Notes: a model not told the origin generated them from the sequence alone. A stretch of DNA of 64,000 nt from Eretmocerus hayati (GCA_029851415.1 CM056742.1:187965344-188029343), one strand, 5' to 3'; positions 48,807 through 63,700 are shown, numbered from the stretch's first letter. Numbers and translations are program-made.

Positions 48807-50355
48807 TTAGTCAAATCCGTACGTGTTACAAACCTTGAAAATTGTTTGATCAAACCATCATTGCACTGTATGTTGTTGTCCAAGCTTTCGAATTTGCTAT
48901 AAAATTCATAACTGTGCGGGACTTGGTCAGCTTTGTCGAAAAGTTTTGGACAACCGAATACCATGCAACTTGATTCGTTTTGTCAGTGATCAATCTGATC
49001 GCGATTATATCTCTGCATGAATCTTCAAGAAAGCCTGTGATCAATCAATTGAATTGATTCGGAGTCGTTGTAGTAACGTTGCTAGTATCTGCCTTAGTGC
49101 AGATTATCTCGTACATCTGTCGGAAGTACAAAAATTTATTTTCTTCCTTTATTGTTTTTCTTCGTAATGTAGTTTTGAAAATTTTTACAGCCCTTCATCA
49201 ATTTTATCTCATCGCGAACGAAAAGTAAAAAAAGCCTTGTTTCAGCACCCGTTAGGATTTCAAACGTGAGCCAGTATCACCAAAAGCTCTGATTACGTCG
49301 AGCATCCGTTTGTGTATTGTCGTCGACTAGAGTTCATTTCAAACCATCCAAAAAATGAGGCACTTGGGGTTTTTCCGTGGCTAAAGAGACTTATCGGTCA
49401 AAACCCTAAATTGCTTCATAATCTTATCGTCATGATATTTCATCGATACAACATTGCTGTTCTTGATTTGCATCGTTTATTAATCAATTTGGTCAGCTGT
49501 GACTTTCAAATACATTTGGTTGCCCTAAATGGCATTGGTTAAACCTGCTTGGTGCAGCTCTAACCATTGTAGTTACCGGAGTAATTTGAACTAATCAAAA
49601 TTAAGGAGGTTACAATCCCTTCCATTAATCGCAAATTCATAATTGATGATTAGAATTTCTCCACTAATGTCAATCACTCTTATTTTGATTTCAGATTTAC
49701 ACCGTGGTCGTAAAAATCGAACGCGTCTTGAATGTGTCCTCTGAAAATCTACACGGAACCTACACCGAAAAAAACTTCAAAATGTGGTAGGAAGTGAAAT
49801 GTGCAGCATGAACAATTATTTTTGTGATTGATGATCACGATACGCGTAAAATTAGTGCGACTTGACTAGGTCAGTTTTTTTAAGACGAAGAAAATATGAG
49901 GTCTGCTGTATTTGCGCGCATATACGAAACTCCCGTTTGTAATTTTAGTAGCAAAATTGGGTGGTGTTCGTTATAAATATATAAATATACATGAAGATGG
50001 ATCATATAGATAATATGATTGATGTAATGGATAGTGTGCGCCACTGATGATACCGAGGCAAGGATAACCAATTGAATGTATGTACATGTATATGCGTATA
50101 TCCCCATACAAATATGCATGTATATATTTATGCATGTTGCTAGAAATTCAAAGATGGATAAAATTTGGCATGCAATTCTTGTAAAATAGTTGAAACCATT
50201 CCTGCTACTATAATGGAGCATTCTGTTTGTTAAACACCTAATCATGTGTAACTTTTTCTCCAAAACTTAAATTGTATAATATACTCATTTTATCAATGAA
50301 AGGATTCACTCATCCAAAATCAAATACAAATGATGAATCCCTACATGGGAAGAAT

Positions 50356-50361
50356 AATAAA
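50356..50361 (+). terminator. Candidate polyadenylation signal AATAAA for Rab5
   Basis: This is the first canonical AATAAA I found downstream of the Rab5 stop. It implies a 3' UTR of about 1.5 kb, which is long but plausible. It lies about 160 bp before the next gene's ATG. Confidence 0.3.
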
Positions 50362-50522
50362 CGAATTTGAAATGCATTAATCGCGACTGAATCGATGTTT
50401 CTTTTCGTCTCTTAAACGAGCAACTTCGGGGTGGTTTGTCATCAGTCTGCAATTAATTGTAACTAATTAAGATAAAAGTGCAATTTTTCTTCAATACGTC
50501 AACTAAGTCCAAAAAACTTGCT

Positions 50523-51559
50523 ATGCAGTGCCAATGCCAATGTATGAGAAAAGCTGTTCGAGATCTGAGCAGGGAATCTTTAGATTTCACAGACTCAATT
50601 GTAGATGTCAGAAGAATTTTTGCATCAGAATGGAATTTGGTTAGAACACTCCCATCATTGCCGAAAAATTCCACATCCGAACCAAATGTCCAATATATGG
50701 TTGACTATGATGATTTATGCGGACCTTGGCCTTCATCAACTCGTCCAACATTCGAAGAATATGATGACATTACTCTCAAACCAATGCTGTGTACAGGGAA
50801 ATTTATCACTATTCAAGATATAAGGCTTATGAAACAACATTTGTTTGATAAAAACGCAATTGGAGCAATTATTGGTACAGTTTTATATCGTCATCATGAG
50901 TTGATACAATTTATAGATTGCTTCTCTTTGTTATACAATTTTAGAACGAAGATTACCCAATACTGTTATATTTGAGGGTAAAGGTAGAGACGTATTTTTG
51001 AGTTTTGCTTGGGAAATTTTTAAGTATATGAGGTATAGTACACGTGAACATGTATTCTAATACTAATGGTCGAGTTATTTATTTTTCGACTTCTGAAAAT
51101 ATATTTTAGTAGCTCTGTATATATATTTTCATGAACTATGAATTTCAGAGATAATGATTTTTCTGGAAAAGGTGTATCAGCTATACTAGGACTTTTCTAT
51201 ATGACTCATCGATTTTTCCTTTCCAACACTTGGCGTTCAGCTCGTGAAACTTTCGCATTCTTCAGAGACGGTGTAGATCTTCATGCTATTTTGGTTAGTC
51301 TACTTCACAACATTTTTCGCTCCTGTGTCAATATTTATGATATTGTGTATCATTATAGAAACCACCTGAAAGTGACATGATTTTCAACTTTTCTGAATGC
51401 GATAAGCTCCTTGAGATGTTCTGGTCTCTGTACATTCAAAAATTAGAACTTGTTCGCTCAGTGTGCATTCCAAACTCTAATTTGGTACTCAAAAAGAAAA
51501 GAGGCGTGGAAATTCAAGAGAAACTCCTTACATCAATCAATTTGGAATCACAGACGTAA
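50523..51559 (+). CDS. Unrecognised protein, 3 exons, about 231 aa
   Basis: Exons are about 50523-50874, 51151-51293 and 51359-51559 (stop TAA), totalling 696 nt in frame. Codon use and a conserved-looking acidic/aromatic composition (for example VDYDDLCGPWPSS and FAFFRDGVDLHAIL) argue for real coding sequence, but I do not recognise a family. The protein starts MQCQCQCMRK, with alternating Gln and Cys, has no signal peptide, and its middle (ILGLFYMTHRFFL) is hydrophobic without being a clear membrane segment. The first junction is uncertain. Donor ATTG|gtacag at 50875 needs the second AG of the tandem acceptor ttcagag; reading through instead gives a stop at about 50975. The second junction (ATTTTG|gttagt to tatag|AAA) is clean. 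An upstream exon with an earlier ATG is possible. It lies downstream of Rab5 and converges on the coiled-coil gene, 198 bp away. Confidence 0.6.
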
Positions 51560-51757
51560 TTTTTTTATAGAAAATTATGTTATATTCACTCATAAAAAAT
51601 ATAATTATGAATAGTTACATAAATATTGTGTTGTCATTGGATGTAATACATATGTATAAGATTACTAAACTAATGTTCTTATAAATTCAAGTACGTTATT
51701 TTTTTGTAAAAATCCTAAGTGGAACGTGATTACGAAAAATAGATGCTTCAAAAGCTT

Positions 51758-54700
51758 TCATTTACTGCTTGATGTCTGATACCCATTGTCTGTTGAATCA
51801 TCGAGATTTTTCCCTTTAATGAGCGTATCTTGACTGATCTGAGAGGTTTTAGGTATTTCTCTGGTCAAATGTTCCAAGAAAGGGAACCAAGAATCGTCTC
51901 CTTCCGTTGTAATTTTGTCAATAGCTGAACTGAAATCCTCTTTACATTCCTGCAAAATTGAATTGTCAATCATGAAACATGATCACAGATATAATTTTAC
52001 CCAAACATCGAAGGCAGACCTTCTAATCATTCTGAAATGTTCGTGTCCATAGTTATGATCAGGTGAGGGAGTTCTATCATACAAAATATTTTTCTTCAAA
52101 ACGTATCTGGAGTCTCGATTGTAAAATGTACGATTAAGTATGATAATCTTGGTATAACCGTACAGAAATTTGATTCCAAAAACAAAGGCGGAATTTTTAT
52201 GCAAAACGATTTTGGCAAGCATGGACATGTCTGGGGACAGAGTGCTCAAGAGCAAAAATAGTCGTGAGAGAATCATAACTCTGCAAAAATTCAAATACCC
52301 GAGGCTTTTAAACATCCATTTATTTTTTATTCTCACCAATGAGGTGAGCTGGCTAAAGTATACCTTCATCCAACTTCCAGATAGATGATATACTCACGCT
52401 CTGAGACATATTTTCATCAAGATGCGTAGACTTTGGCCGATGAAACACTCACCCTTTTAAAATGTGAGTATACTGCATTCGAGACACGATCTAAAGACTG
52501 CATTGGATAGCTTCCATGGAGTGGCCTGTCCTTGTCGAGGTATTTACGATTTTTATATCTAGGAGTACTACAGTAATTAAGAAGAGCTATCGTTTGTTTG
52601 AGCGTCGGTTTGCGCGAGCGCTTCAGCCGCCTGGAGAGGAATGCATTTCTCCTGCGCAACTTTTTAAGCTCACACCAGTAGTTCCTGCGTAAAAGAAAGA
52701 AAGTAGTTACAAATGTTATAAGTCTACCATGAAAGGAACCATAAGAAGATGAGAATCTGTGGCAAAGTGTACCTCTTCTCAGACTTGACGCGCAGCACAA
52801 TCTGCTTCTTGTCGCGAAGCTTCTCCTGGAGAAACGAGATGGTTTGCCTTTGCTGCCTCATCCAACGACGCACCCAGTCCAGCACATACTTGGTCTCCTC
52901 AAAAAGCTCGGATCTGCTCACCTTCATCTTGGTCAGTTCCAGCGAGACGCAATCCAGAGACTGGCTTTTTACGTCGCTCTCGCGCCTCAGCTCGACAAGC
53001 GAACTTTGCATGTCTTCTACTTGGAGCACAATATCGTTCAACTGGAAAACGTCAGCATTTTGTGAGTGGAACTATTTGATTCGTCAAATCTTCTAATACA
53101 CTAAATTCTACTCTACTATGAATTTCTCAGTTGCAGTTGAAAGAAATAGGCAGGCTATCATCAGACTGAGTACTTCAAGGGGTATTATGACTTCTGATCT
53201 GATCTGATCTGATTTTGATACGATTTTTAAATGATATTTGCTATAAGGAAATCGCGTAAGACTAGACTCATATAACGATGTCTATTAGTTTTGTACAGGA
53301 CTGTCAAATATATGACTGTCATAAATAATGGAGCATGCATACATGTACTGATTCGACGATAACTCCAATCGTCTTGGGTCTACAAAGGCGTTCAAAAAAG
53401 CATTTTAAAGGTCATGAAGAGACCTTCCAAATCGCGTAAGACGAATTTTTTTTCCAATTTATTTAGTGTGTCCAAATCGATGACGAAATCGGGGAAAAAT
53501 TGACTTCAATCAATCACCTGTCATTTTGATGAGGATGAGTCTATCAGAAAAATTCTTGTGGCATCTTGTAGGTCTTTTCAAAACCTACAATTTGCTCTTT
53601 TTTCAATTTCCTACGACCTTTTTGATCCAAAATAGAGCAATTCTACGGCTAACATGTGATACATGCGAATCCATATGGTCGATGAGTGTCGCAGAGGTTT
53701 GATATTCTCAAGTTTTGATTTTCAATGCAAGAAATCATCATCAGAAGTGTTAAACCTCTGCGCTACTCATCGACTACATGGATTCGCGTGTATCACATGT
53801 TAGCCGTAGAATTGCCTTATTTTGTATCAGAAAGGTCGTAGAAAAATTTAAAGAAAAAAAAAACAAATTGTACGTCTTGAAAAGACCTACAATTCTTGCC
53901 CTACTCTTCTGACCTACAAGATGCCACAAGAATTTTTCTGATAGACTCATCCCCGTCAAAATGACAGGCGATTGATTGAAGTCAATTTTTGTTTCCATTT
54001 TCGTCATCGATTTGGACACACTAGAAACATTGGGGAAAAAATTCGTCTTACATGATTTGAAAGGTCTTCTCATGACCTTCGAAATGCTTTTTTGAACGCC
54101 CTTGTAGACCCAAGAAGATTGGAGTTATCGTTGAATCGATACAGGTATGCGTGTTCCATTATTTATGGTAGGGACTGTAATTTCTTGAAAATGATCTTTG
54201 CTAGCAATAATCTTGACAAAATGAAATTTGACTCGTTTTTTGAATTATTTATATAACCACTTGAATAAAGGACCTGGCCCAAAGCGGTGTACTTGCCATA
54301 AAAAATGCTTCGTGTTGAAAGAATCTATGTTGGAATGGAAATTGATGGCTATGATTTTGTTTCAAAACAGTGAAAGTAACACGTGTAAAAATGTCTTCTT
54401 GAGTATAGCTACTTTTCGTTTCTCATCACTCGAAATCCTCCGCGTATATGCTATTTATATAGAACTCACCTCCTCCATACATTTATTATAATTGTCCTCC
54501 AGTATTCTATTTTGACGTACAAGCTCGTCATTTTTGTCCGTGCAATTCTGAAACTTTTGTTGACATGTGGCCAATTTTTTCTCCAACAACATCAGCTCAT
54601 CTTTTTGACGCTGGCTCTGTGAACAAAATGAATCCACGAAAATTTGAGATCATCTTGAAGATTTTTACAACAGATTTCTCCACTCGAATCTAGCATGATT

Positions 54701-57700
54701 GTGGTCTTACGGAATTTTCATTGGGTTAGCGAACCTTTCAAAAATATGTATGAAAACTATGCGAATTATGACACCTATGTATCGTCAGAGACCACATGAC
54801 CGACAGAATAGGCATGGATTTGTTTAGCTTCTTTATACTCTACTCGGGAAGTATTTTTATCGCTTATGGTGCATAAAATACTAACAGGTGGAACGCCAAC
54901 CTTGCGGGTCCGGTATCTTGACAAAACTTTGGGAATCATCTTGTTTTAGTGAAAAATGAAGGTACCCAGAAGGGTTTTATCCAATAGGCATTTCATCCCT
55001 AGATTCGGCCAACGTAATTAGCATTGCCGATATAGGACCATGCTAAAAATTGATACGTATAGATACACTGGCAATGCTAATCTCCATCGCTGAATCTGTG
55101 GGTGAAAGGCCCATTGGACAAAACCCTTTCGGGTACCTTCATTTCTCACCAAAACAAGATGATTCCCAAAGTTTTGTCAAAATCCAAGACCCGCAAGGTT
55201 GGTGCTCCCCTTGTAAGTTTGCAACCCTCGCAGATTATCGCATTTTTCATGCCAAAGACGTAGAAAACCTCTCAACTTGAAAAAGGAAACTTGAAAATAT
55301 TGACTCATGAAATTGATACGACTGAAAAGAACCGCAGTAATCTGCAGACAAAATCAACTTACATTTTTCTCTGAATTTTCATATTTACTGGTCAGTGCAT
55401 TGAATTTAGATTGGATTTCAGTGAGTTCCATGCATTTTGTATCTCGCTCTACTCGCATTTTTTCCAGCTCTTCTGACACTTTCTTGACAATTTCATCGTC
55501 GTTCCTATCATTTTTTCGCGCACGATGACAATGACAATCTCCATCACCCTGGAATAAGTTGAACAATATAATCTATCTCATCAGGATGTGCACGTAATGA
55601 CCAAGTTTCTCGAGTAGTTCCTAGTGTATCATTACCACATGAGGCCGTTGATCACTGACTTCTGCGCTCCGTTTTGAGGCTGATTTTATCAAATACTCTC
55701 GACTTTTGGACAAATCTTGTGAGACTTTCTCATAACTTTTCTGGATTTCTGTTAATTGAGTTTGAGTCGTTTTCAACTGCAACATAGCGAAATTTGAAGC
55801 ATTATATCAAACAAACATGGAGTCAGGGCCAGTGACACAATTTTCAAAATAGATCATTCATCAAAATTTCAAAGTGTGACGGATATCAGAAATTATTTTA
55901 AAATCTCATCAGTCGTGCAGACAAGTCTTGAAAGTGACGGTAGAATATGAACCGTATTGAATTCCATATCAAAAGTAGTTTATCTTATTAATAAAATTGT
56001 AATTACTTATTGATTAATTTTCTCTGCAGAGGGCTCACGATTTATACAAAAGGTGTAAATAATTTGGTATCTCGTGCGGGCATACGTTGACTCAGTCTAC
56101 GGAGATATCACACGGTCGTTCGAAATCTTGATTAGAATCATTTTTGAAACTAGAAAATGCAAATGAAAGCTTTGATAACCCGGAATAATTTGGACGGGCA
56201 TAGTCCATATGCAATGTTGAAATCATCAGAGTGCGTCATATAATATGTAAAATTCTCTTGCATCCATAGAGAACTGAGAACAATATCTCACCTGGAACTG
56301 ATCCACATTCCGCTCTGATTTAAGAATTTGATTTTGTTCCTTTGAAAAGCAAATATTCGAGAGATTGATAAGTTGTCGTTCGCAAATAACTGCATATTAT
56401 GTGAAAAATTTCCTAGGAGTAAGAAACATACCTTCAAAATGATGATTTCGTTCTTCAATCTGGCGAGATGCTGTTCCAACATGCACATTGTCTTCTTGCG
56501 GTTTTCAAGCTCAAAAATGCAGCTCTTCATCCGACAATCGGACTGATTAAGTCTATCATTCAACTCGTTGATCAGTTGAGACTGTTGCTGTATAAGCTTT
56601 TCATGGCCTTCTGACTGTGAGCTCAGACAGTTCATCTGAATGGGGATAGCTTCGTGAAAATTCGGCAATCGTACAAAAGAATCAATATAATTCAAATATT
56701 AGTATGACCTTTTTACTCTTGTCAACTAGCTCGATCTGGAGGAACCGTAGTTTTTCCTTAAACTTGCCGACAATGAAGTCTTTTTCGGTTTTCAAATCTT
56801 GTACTTTTTTTCGAAGGCAGATCTCTGTCCGTCTCATTTCGTCTACAGCCTGTGTAATGAATTTGGAATTCGGTAAGAGTATTCCATGAATCCAAGTAAA
56901 TTCATGTCAAAGGAACTGTTCTGCCGTAATTGCGAACATTTTTTTAAAAAATTTGGGTTAAGGGAGACTTTTCAACGTAGGCAAATGTGACGCATATTTA
57001 CTTCATGAAAAACCGCAAAAATAATAGAACTTTGGGTAATAGATTTCATAGTAATTTTTGCGAATTTGGTTCTTCTCGAATATTTTATAGTTTATTCTAA
57101 TCAAGTCAACTGTGATTGGTTTCTCACCTTTTCAAAGCAGTCTATCGTTTTCGCGAGTTTTTCATTTTCGCACCTCAGTTTCTCCAATTCACGTGGGAAA
57201 TTTTGAGCAAATGGACTCTTTACTCCTAATTTTTTCATCTCCTCTTCGATCAAGTCAAAATCTAATCTAAAAACTTGCAGCTGTCTCTTCAGGTCATCAT
57301 TCTCGTCCATTAAAATATCGATTTTTTCTTGTTTTTCACACAATGTTCTTTCGCAAGATTTTTCAATACTGAACCTACAGATAATTGAACCATTTTTTTA
57401 AAAAAATCTCTCTACTATCAGGTTAATTAAACAATAATTTATACTCCTGAACCTGAGGTTTTCATTTTCATTCTTAGCATTTTGACATTGATCTTGCAAG
57501 ATAGAGCACTGATTTTCCAAACATTTTTTTGCGCTTAATAAGTCATCCACCTACAATGTTGCAAAAATTACAGGACTTTGAAAGTAATAACCGTTGATGT
57601 AGCATCGATGAATGAAAAAGCTAGAGTACCTTTGATTTCGAGTCATGCAACAGTTTACTCTGTGATTCGAGTTGGGCCTGAAAATTTTCGAATGGCATTA

Positions 57701-60700
57701 GAAACAGATACGAATAATTTTGAATATTTTCACACTTTGAAGAAAAAGCTATTATTTTCACGACATGAAAAATGCAAATCAAGCTCATATTGTTTTATTA
57801 TATCGATTATTACATGGGCATCTTGACACATTCTTTCTATTCTATATAGAAATTGCTTGATAGTGTATATCGCGTCAACTCTATACAAGGCGAATCTTGT
57901 ATCTGACAAGAAGATCAAAAAATCGATGTGGTTAGAATTTGAGTTTGATGCTGAGAAATCGATGACTCTCTTCATTTTTCTGAGTGACAATTACCCTGGT
58001 TCATACTCAACAAAGATCAGCACAGATCAATATCATTTCAGTATTTACGAAAATGACCAAATCAAAAAAGTTAGTTTAATATGCCCAAGTGCCCGACATA
58101 CCTTGTATTTAGAAATAATGATTGAATAAATTAAATGCAAGAGGAATGAATTCAAAAACTCGCTGAATCCTAAGGCCTCAATTGTCTCATGTAATTGGAA
58201 GATGGCATCTCGCTGTAATTCCAAAATCGTTCCCTGTTCGCTTGCCTAAAATTGTGATTTAATTTCTGTAAAAATTTGGTTTACTTGACTTCAGACTAGT
58301 CCATGATATGATCTTACCTCGCCGAAACAGTCGATGTACTGACTCAAAGTCTCATTAAGATACAAATTCAACGAATGGATTGTTTGATTTTTCGAGGTAG
58401 TCTATAAAATATATCGTTTAATTCAATAATCGAGTGTAAAAATCACAAAAAACAATCAACAGCCTTATAACTTACTGGCAAGTATGGTGTCAAAATCATG
58501 CGTAAGTTTAGTTTTCAAATAACACTCAAGATCGAAACGCCTCCATTACATCCTCGATTTTTGTAACTTTTGCAACACACGACACTCTTGTTAAATAAAT
58601 TCATAATAAGCTTAACACCACGAGCTATAGAGAAAGAGATATCTGGTAGGATTTTGGGATGGGTCCGGCGGGGAATGTGAAAATCATGCTTGTCAATTAG
58701 CTGGCATTGAGTTGCACAAGTCAAACTATTATCTTTAATTCAGTAAAGATCACGTTATTCAAATGTACACTCTGTATCCTATGATCAATTGTATCACGAC
58801 ACCTATCTCACTTTTTCCTAAAATTTATAGATTATTTACAATTACTTTCTTGCAATCGACTCCTCGCACAACGAGGGACATGATTCTTTTTAGTATACCA
58901 AACTTACAGTAAATTAGCTATTTCTTATTAAATATCGTGCACGTTGCTACAATTAAAAGTAGGAGAGACGGAAGTCCACGGCTCACTCACGTCACTTTTT
59001 GCTTTGTTGCTCAGTTGGTCGATAGTTTTTTTTGCCTCAACAACGGCATCTTGCAAATGGCGAATAGTTTGCACTTGAAGCTCCACCTGAAGAAATAGAA
59101 AATCATACATTTTGGAGGATAATAGATATTGTTGACGACGAATACTTGATTTTGAAAGATTGTTAGATATATCATAACTCTTCGTGGATTTTGATACTCC
59201 ATGTTTGCATCAAGGATTCGCCTACAATAAATTTTCTTGGTTGTATCTGACTCAACTCATACAATCAAAAATGTACAGCTCGAGGAATCAATACATCCAA
59301 AAGTCTTGAAAAAAGTCAATTGAACATCTTAATCGAATATAAAAAGATTTTATCACTCAAAAGGCTTTCAAATTCCTCAATAATTATAATATTTCAATCT
59401 TTGCCAGAACTGTAAGTGACAAACCTGTTTGTTCAGGTCATTTTTCTCTTTCTCACATCGTAGGATGGTTTCCTCTTGAACAGCGATCTAAGGGCAAAAA
59501 TTCAGTGGTTAAAAGGTACTTCCAAGTAAATGTTTCCGACATAAGTGCCCTCTAATGCATTTCTTCTTCAAACTCGCAATCCAGTGCATGACTTAGAAAT
59601 TAGAGGAATAGCCGTACCTTCTCGTGTAACGTTTTATGTAACTCCGTTACTTCTGATTGTGATATACATAGGGAATCTTTCTGAATCCTGATTATTTCGT
59701 CCATGTTTTCCATCTAAAATTTCAGAGAAATATCATTACCCAGTGACTCAGATGAAAACGGCGATCAAAGCTATCTTTTTCATCTTGGCCCAAATTGTAG
59801 CTTTGAGAAGCGAGCTGAACGCGCAACTTCGTTTCAAACACACTTTTTGGGCAGGAGATACGGAAAAATTTCATCGATTACTCACTAGTTTGTCCTTGGA
59901 ATATAATGCATTTTTAATTTTTTCAATCTCAAAGGCACAACATTGAATTTTTTGGATACATCTTTTAAGAACGTTTGTCGTTGGTGGTTCTATTTCACAA
60001 TTCTCAGCCGACCGGACCAGTTCTACAGAACCCTACAACAATTCATTATCCATGAGTCCGATTCTGTGTTGCAAGCTACTACTTCAATGAATAATATTTA
60101 CCGAATTCCCCAAACTATCACTAAGCTCCTGAAGGCCAGCTTGAATTGCTTGTATGGTATCTTGCAATAGCTTGAATAGCTGAGGGACATTCTGCATTTC
60201 ATGGAATACAAGATTGTTATTGTCCCATACAAAATTTTTTGCAAATAATTCAAAGTTGGAAAAACTCTACCTCATTTGATCCATGAAAATCGTATTTCAT
60301 TGATTCTCCGTTTTGTTGACTCTTAATCTAAAAAAAAATATCAATCATTTTCGAAAGAATGAAGCTATCGGTTTTTCCTGCCAGCCTTTATTGAGCACTA
60401 TGAGTGCAATATTCAATTGAATATAAATCATTTTAAAATTTCATGGAGTAACATTTTTTCAATTCTCCAACTTACTAAGGGGTTGAGACATGGATTCTGT
60501 CATCAAGTTTCTTCCATTTTTCACGAAGTATCAGTACAGTTTATGCGTGTAGCTTAACTACAAACAATTTTCAGAAGGATTGCATCGTTCACATTAGAAT
60601 CGATCCGTGGGGCGAAGAAAACTGATGTTGAGTAACAATCAGTTCAAGGTTTGATCATTAATCATTCATCAAAATTGTGTCATTATCACTCAATCCATAT

Positions 60701-63700
60701 GATTATAAATGATGCACGCAGATGAAATCGCAAGAAACGCTTTTCGTCCAACGATTTGAGAGCAACCCCTGAAGGTCATCCTTTCATTCTTAACTTTTCT
60801 CGAAGATCAGTTCAATATTTCCTTACAAGCTCTCAAGAGTGTATGTACAAGCAATCCATTATACTATCAGCTGTGATGGAGTAGCCAACAATTTTTTGAA
60901 AATCGAATGGTCATTTCCTACTCTTAACGAGTAGAGGAGCTATTTCAATTGAAATGCCACCCTTCCAATAGATCAACCCGAATAATATCTCAATTAATCA
61001 AGACAGAGAAACGAGAATTCGTTGGCCGTCAGCAGAAATATTACCACTGACCCTACATTTTTTGATCGGGTTCGTGCGATTCGTGTCCTTTCTAAATACG
61101 ATGCGCCCAACAAGTGTGAATAACACTGAAATCGCAAGTGATGAACTGGACCAAAGAAAGTGTGAAAAAATAGAGTTGAAATTAATTTGCAGAAATACTA
61201 CGGAGATGTTGACTAGCGATGAATAGATTTTTAACGCGAGCGCCGAGTAATCACGCATTTTATTTTACAAACCGAGTATTCCTCAAAGGGTCCCAATTCC
61301 TGTCGCGAGGAGTTTTGAAAGAATCAGAAACTTATTTTCAAGCCTGTGGCGACTTTTACTGATCTGGGGACCTCTTCGTGAATTAGTATAGTACATTACA
61401 CGCCAAGGAAGTAAAAGAAAACAAGTGCTTCTTAATATTAGGATTCAAGGCGCAGCCTTGGGCGATAAAAGCTCGAGTGGAAGTCATTCTCTTAACCGCC
61501 CAGTCGCCGTGTAGTATGATTTTTACTTCGATGGGACGAAAAAACGAACACTCTAATGATCTGGCAGGCCGAAGTAGAACGCGTTTTTTTAACATTCAAT
61601 AGGTGAATAACGAAATACATACTGAATTTTCAATTTCGAGTAGTTCCTTCTTCAACTCATCTGAATAGTGCTTGCGAAGTTCTTCAGATTTTGAATGAGC
61701 AGAACGGATTTCATTTTCTAAGCCCTCAATATTTTTTCTGAGTGACATATTTGCATCTCCGTGACTCCTTAGCTGTTTCAAAAAATAATGCGGCGTAAAT
61801 GAAGTTTGTCAACTCATGTTTCTCAAGAAATGTGTCGAAATTTTCTTACAGACATACCTCACATTGCAATAACTTGATTTGATTTTGTAGGTCCGTCACT
61901 TCGTTTTGCAGTCGTAGCATTTCTTGACTCGGTTTATTCGAGAAAATTTCCTTGGAAGAATCGTAGGAATAGAAATGATGGAAATCGCAAATTTCTCTCG
62001 ATTGATTTCAATCACATACCTCACTGGCTTTCATCTTCCACTCGTCACATTCTCTTCTCAACGATCTCAATTCATTTTTCATCTCTATCACATCATTTGT
62101 ACTCTGTACGAAGGATTGAAAAGTTTAAAAAGTGGCTTGGTTGGATAAACAGTTGATTAATGTGTCTTACCTGGAAGCAGTCCTCAGATTCTTGAATTTG
62201 ACCAAACTCGTTCATCTGTGACGTAGAAAATGTTTTATTCATTCCGAGACCGTCGATCTATGTATTTCATATTTCGAATAATTTTTGATAAATACCTGAT
62301 CCCTAATCGTTACAATCGATTCTAAGGCATCCTGCATTTTTGTATGACAATTATCTATTTCACATTCATACTTTTCTAGACGTTTGGACTTTTCTAAAAA
62401 TGACTTTTGAGCAGCTTCGGTCTCTAGCATCTGTCGAGAATGCAAAATTTGAAAGCTTCACAGGGATTCGAAATTTCAAAATTCAAATAATGAGTACCAA
62501 CCACATGATCAGATTTTTTTTTCAACTCTTTCACATTATGTTCCAAGACTATCAACTGTTTTTTAAATTCTACCAAAGTAGATAAGGTACATCCTTGTTT
62601 TTGGAACGTTTGTAAGTTACTCGCTATCTCTTCCATCTCTTCTGTGATTGAGGTAAAAAGGATATTGCATTTGTGCACTTCGGCGTATTCTAATAAACAG
62701 TTATTCTAGAATTGGAAAATAATCAAATTTTACAAATAAGCATAGAACATATTTGTAAGATGAACGGATAATCCTACTCACTTGTACATTAGTAAATACG
62801 TTGTTCAAGCATCTTGATAGCTCTGACTGAGTTTTATTGAACTCATTCTTCATATCTTTTAACCTAACTCTGTTATTACTTATTCTCTCACTAATTCTAT
62901 TTCTCTGAAGGTCCTGAGAAAGGATTCATTAAGTTATTTCATAATTCGAGGAGTCTAGAAGGAGCAGAATTCATGATCAATTACTTTGGGAGAGAATGAA
63001 AACTTACCTGTAATTCTAAGTCATTAATTACTAGGGAAATATTTTCTCTAGTACTAGTAAGGTAATCTTGTACTTGATTTACAGTGTTTGTGAGTTCAAT
63101 ATACTGTGAAACAAAGAAGAATCTATCAATCTCCAGTATTATCAATCACCATTTACCTCAATTAATTACATACTTTACAATGGCGTGCATTCAAATTTGA
63201 AATTACTTCTGAAATTTCTTCCCTTAAGTCTTCTGTGGCAGCTTGTACTTCGACAGTGCATATTCTAAATTCCTCCATCAATCGGAACTGTCTCCAAATC
63301 GCCTCGAGAACCTTGAAATAAAATTCAAAATTTCGAATATTACAGTAATTTTGCATTTAACGATACTTTTTAGGCCGTACGTACCGCTTTGTGTTCCATC
63401 TGCTTATCCGTGCTATTTTCAACTACACTCTTATTTTTCAGCAACTGTATGAAAAAGCAAGCTCGAGATTTTTACTCATCTCATTTCCTAGGAGTATTAT
63501 AAGATGAATGATTACACACCTCATTGATCAATGATTTCATTTGATTGTTAGTTTCATAGAGTTTTGATAATGTTTGAACACCGCGAGACACTTGCAAAAT
63601 GATCACTCCTAGTTCCGGGACTGAATCCTCTTTAAGACACATCTACAACGTGAAAAATATGTTTTATTCGAAGTACTGTCGGAATATAAGAAATACACAA

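Noticed and set aside
59011..59202. Extra exon of the coiled-coil gene near 59150-59215
   Set aside because: The available acceptor enters in phase 2, while its neighbours are phase 0; phase 0 meets an immediate stop.
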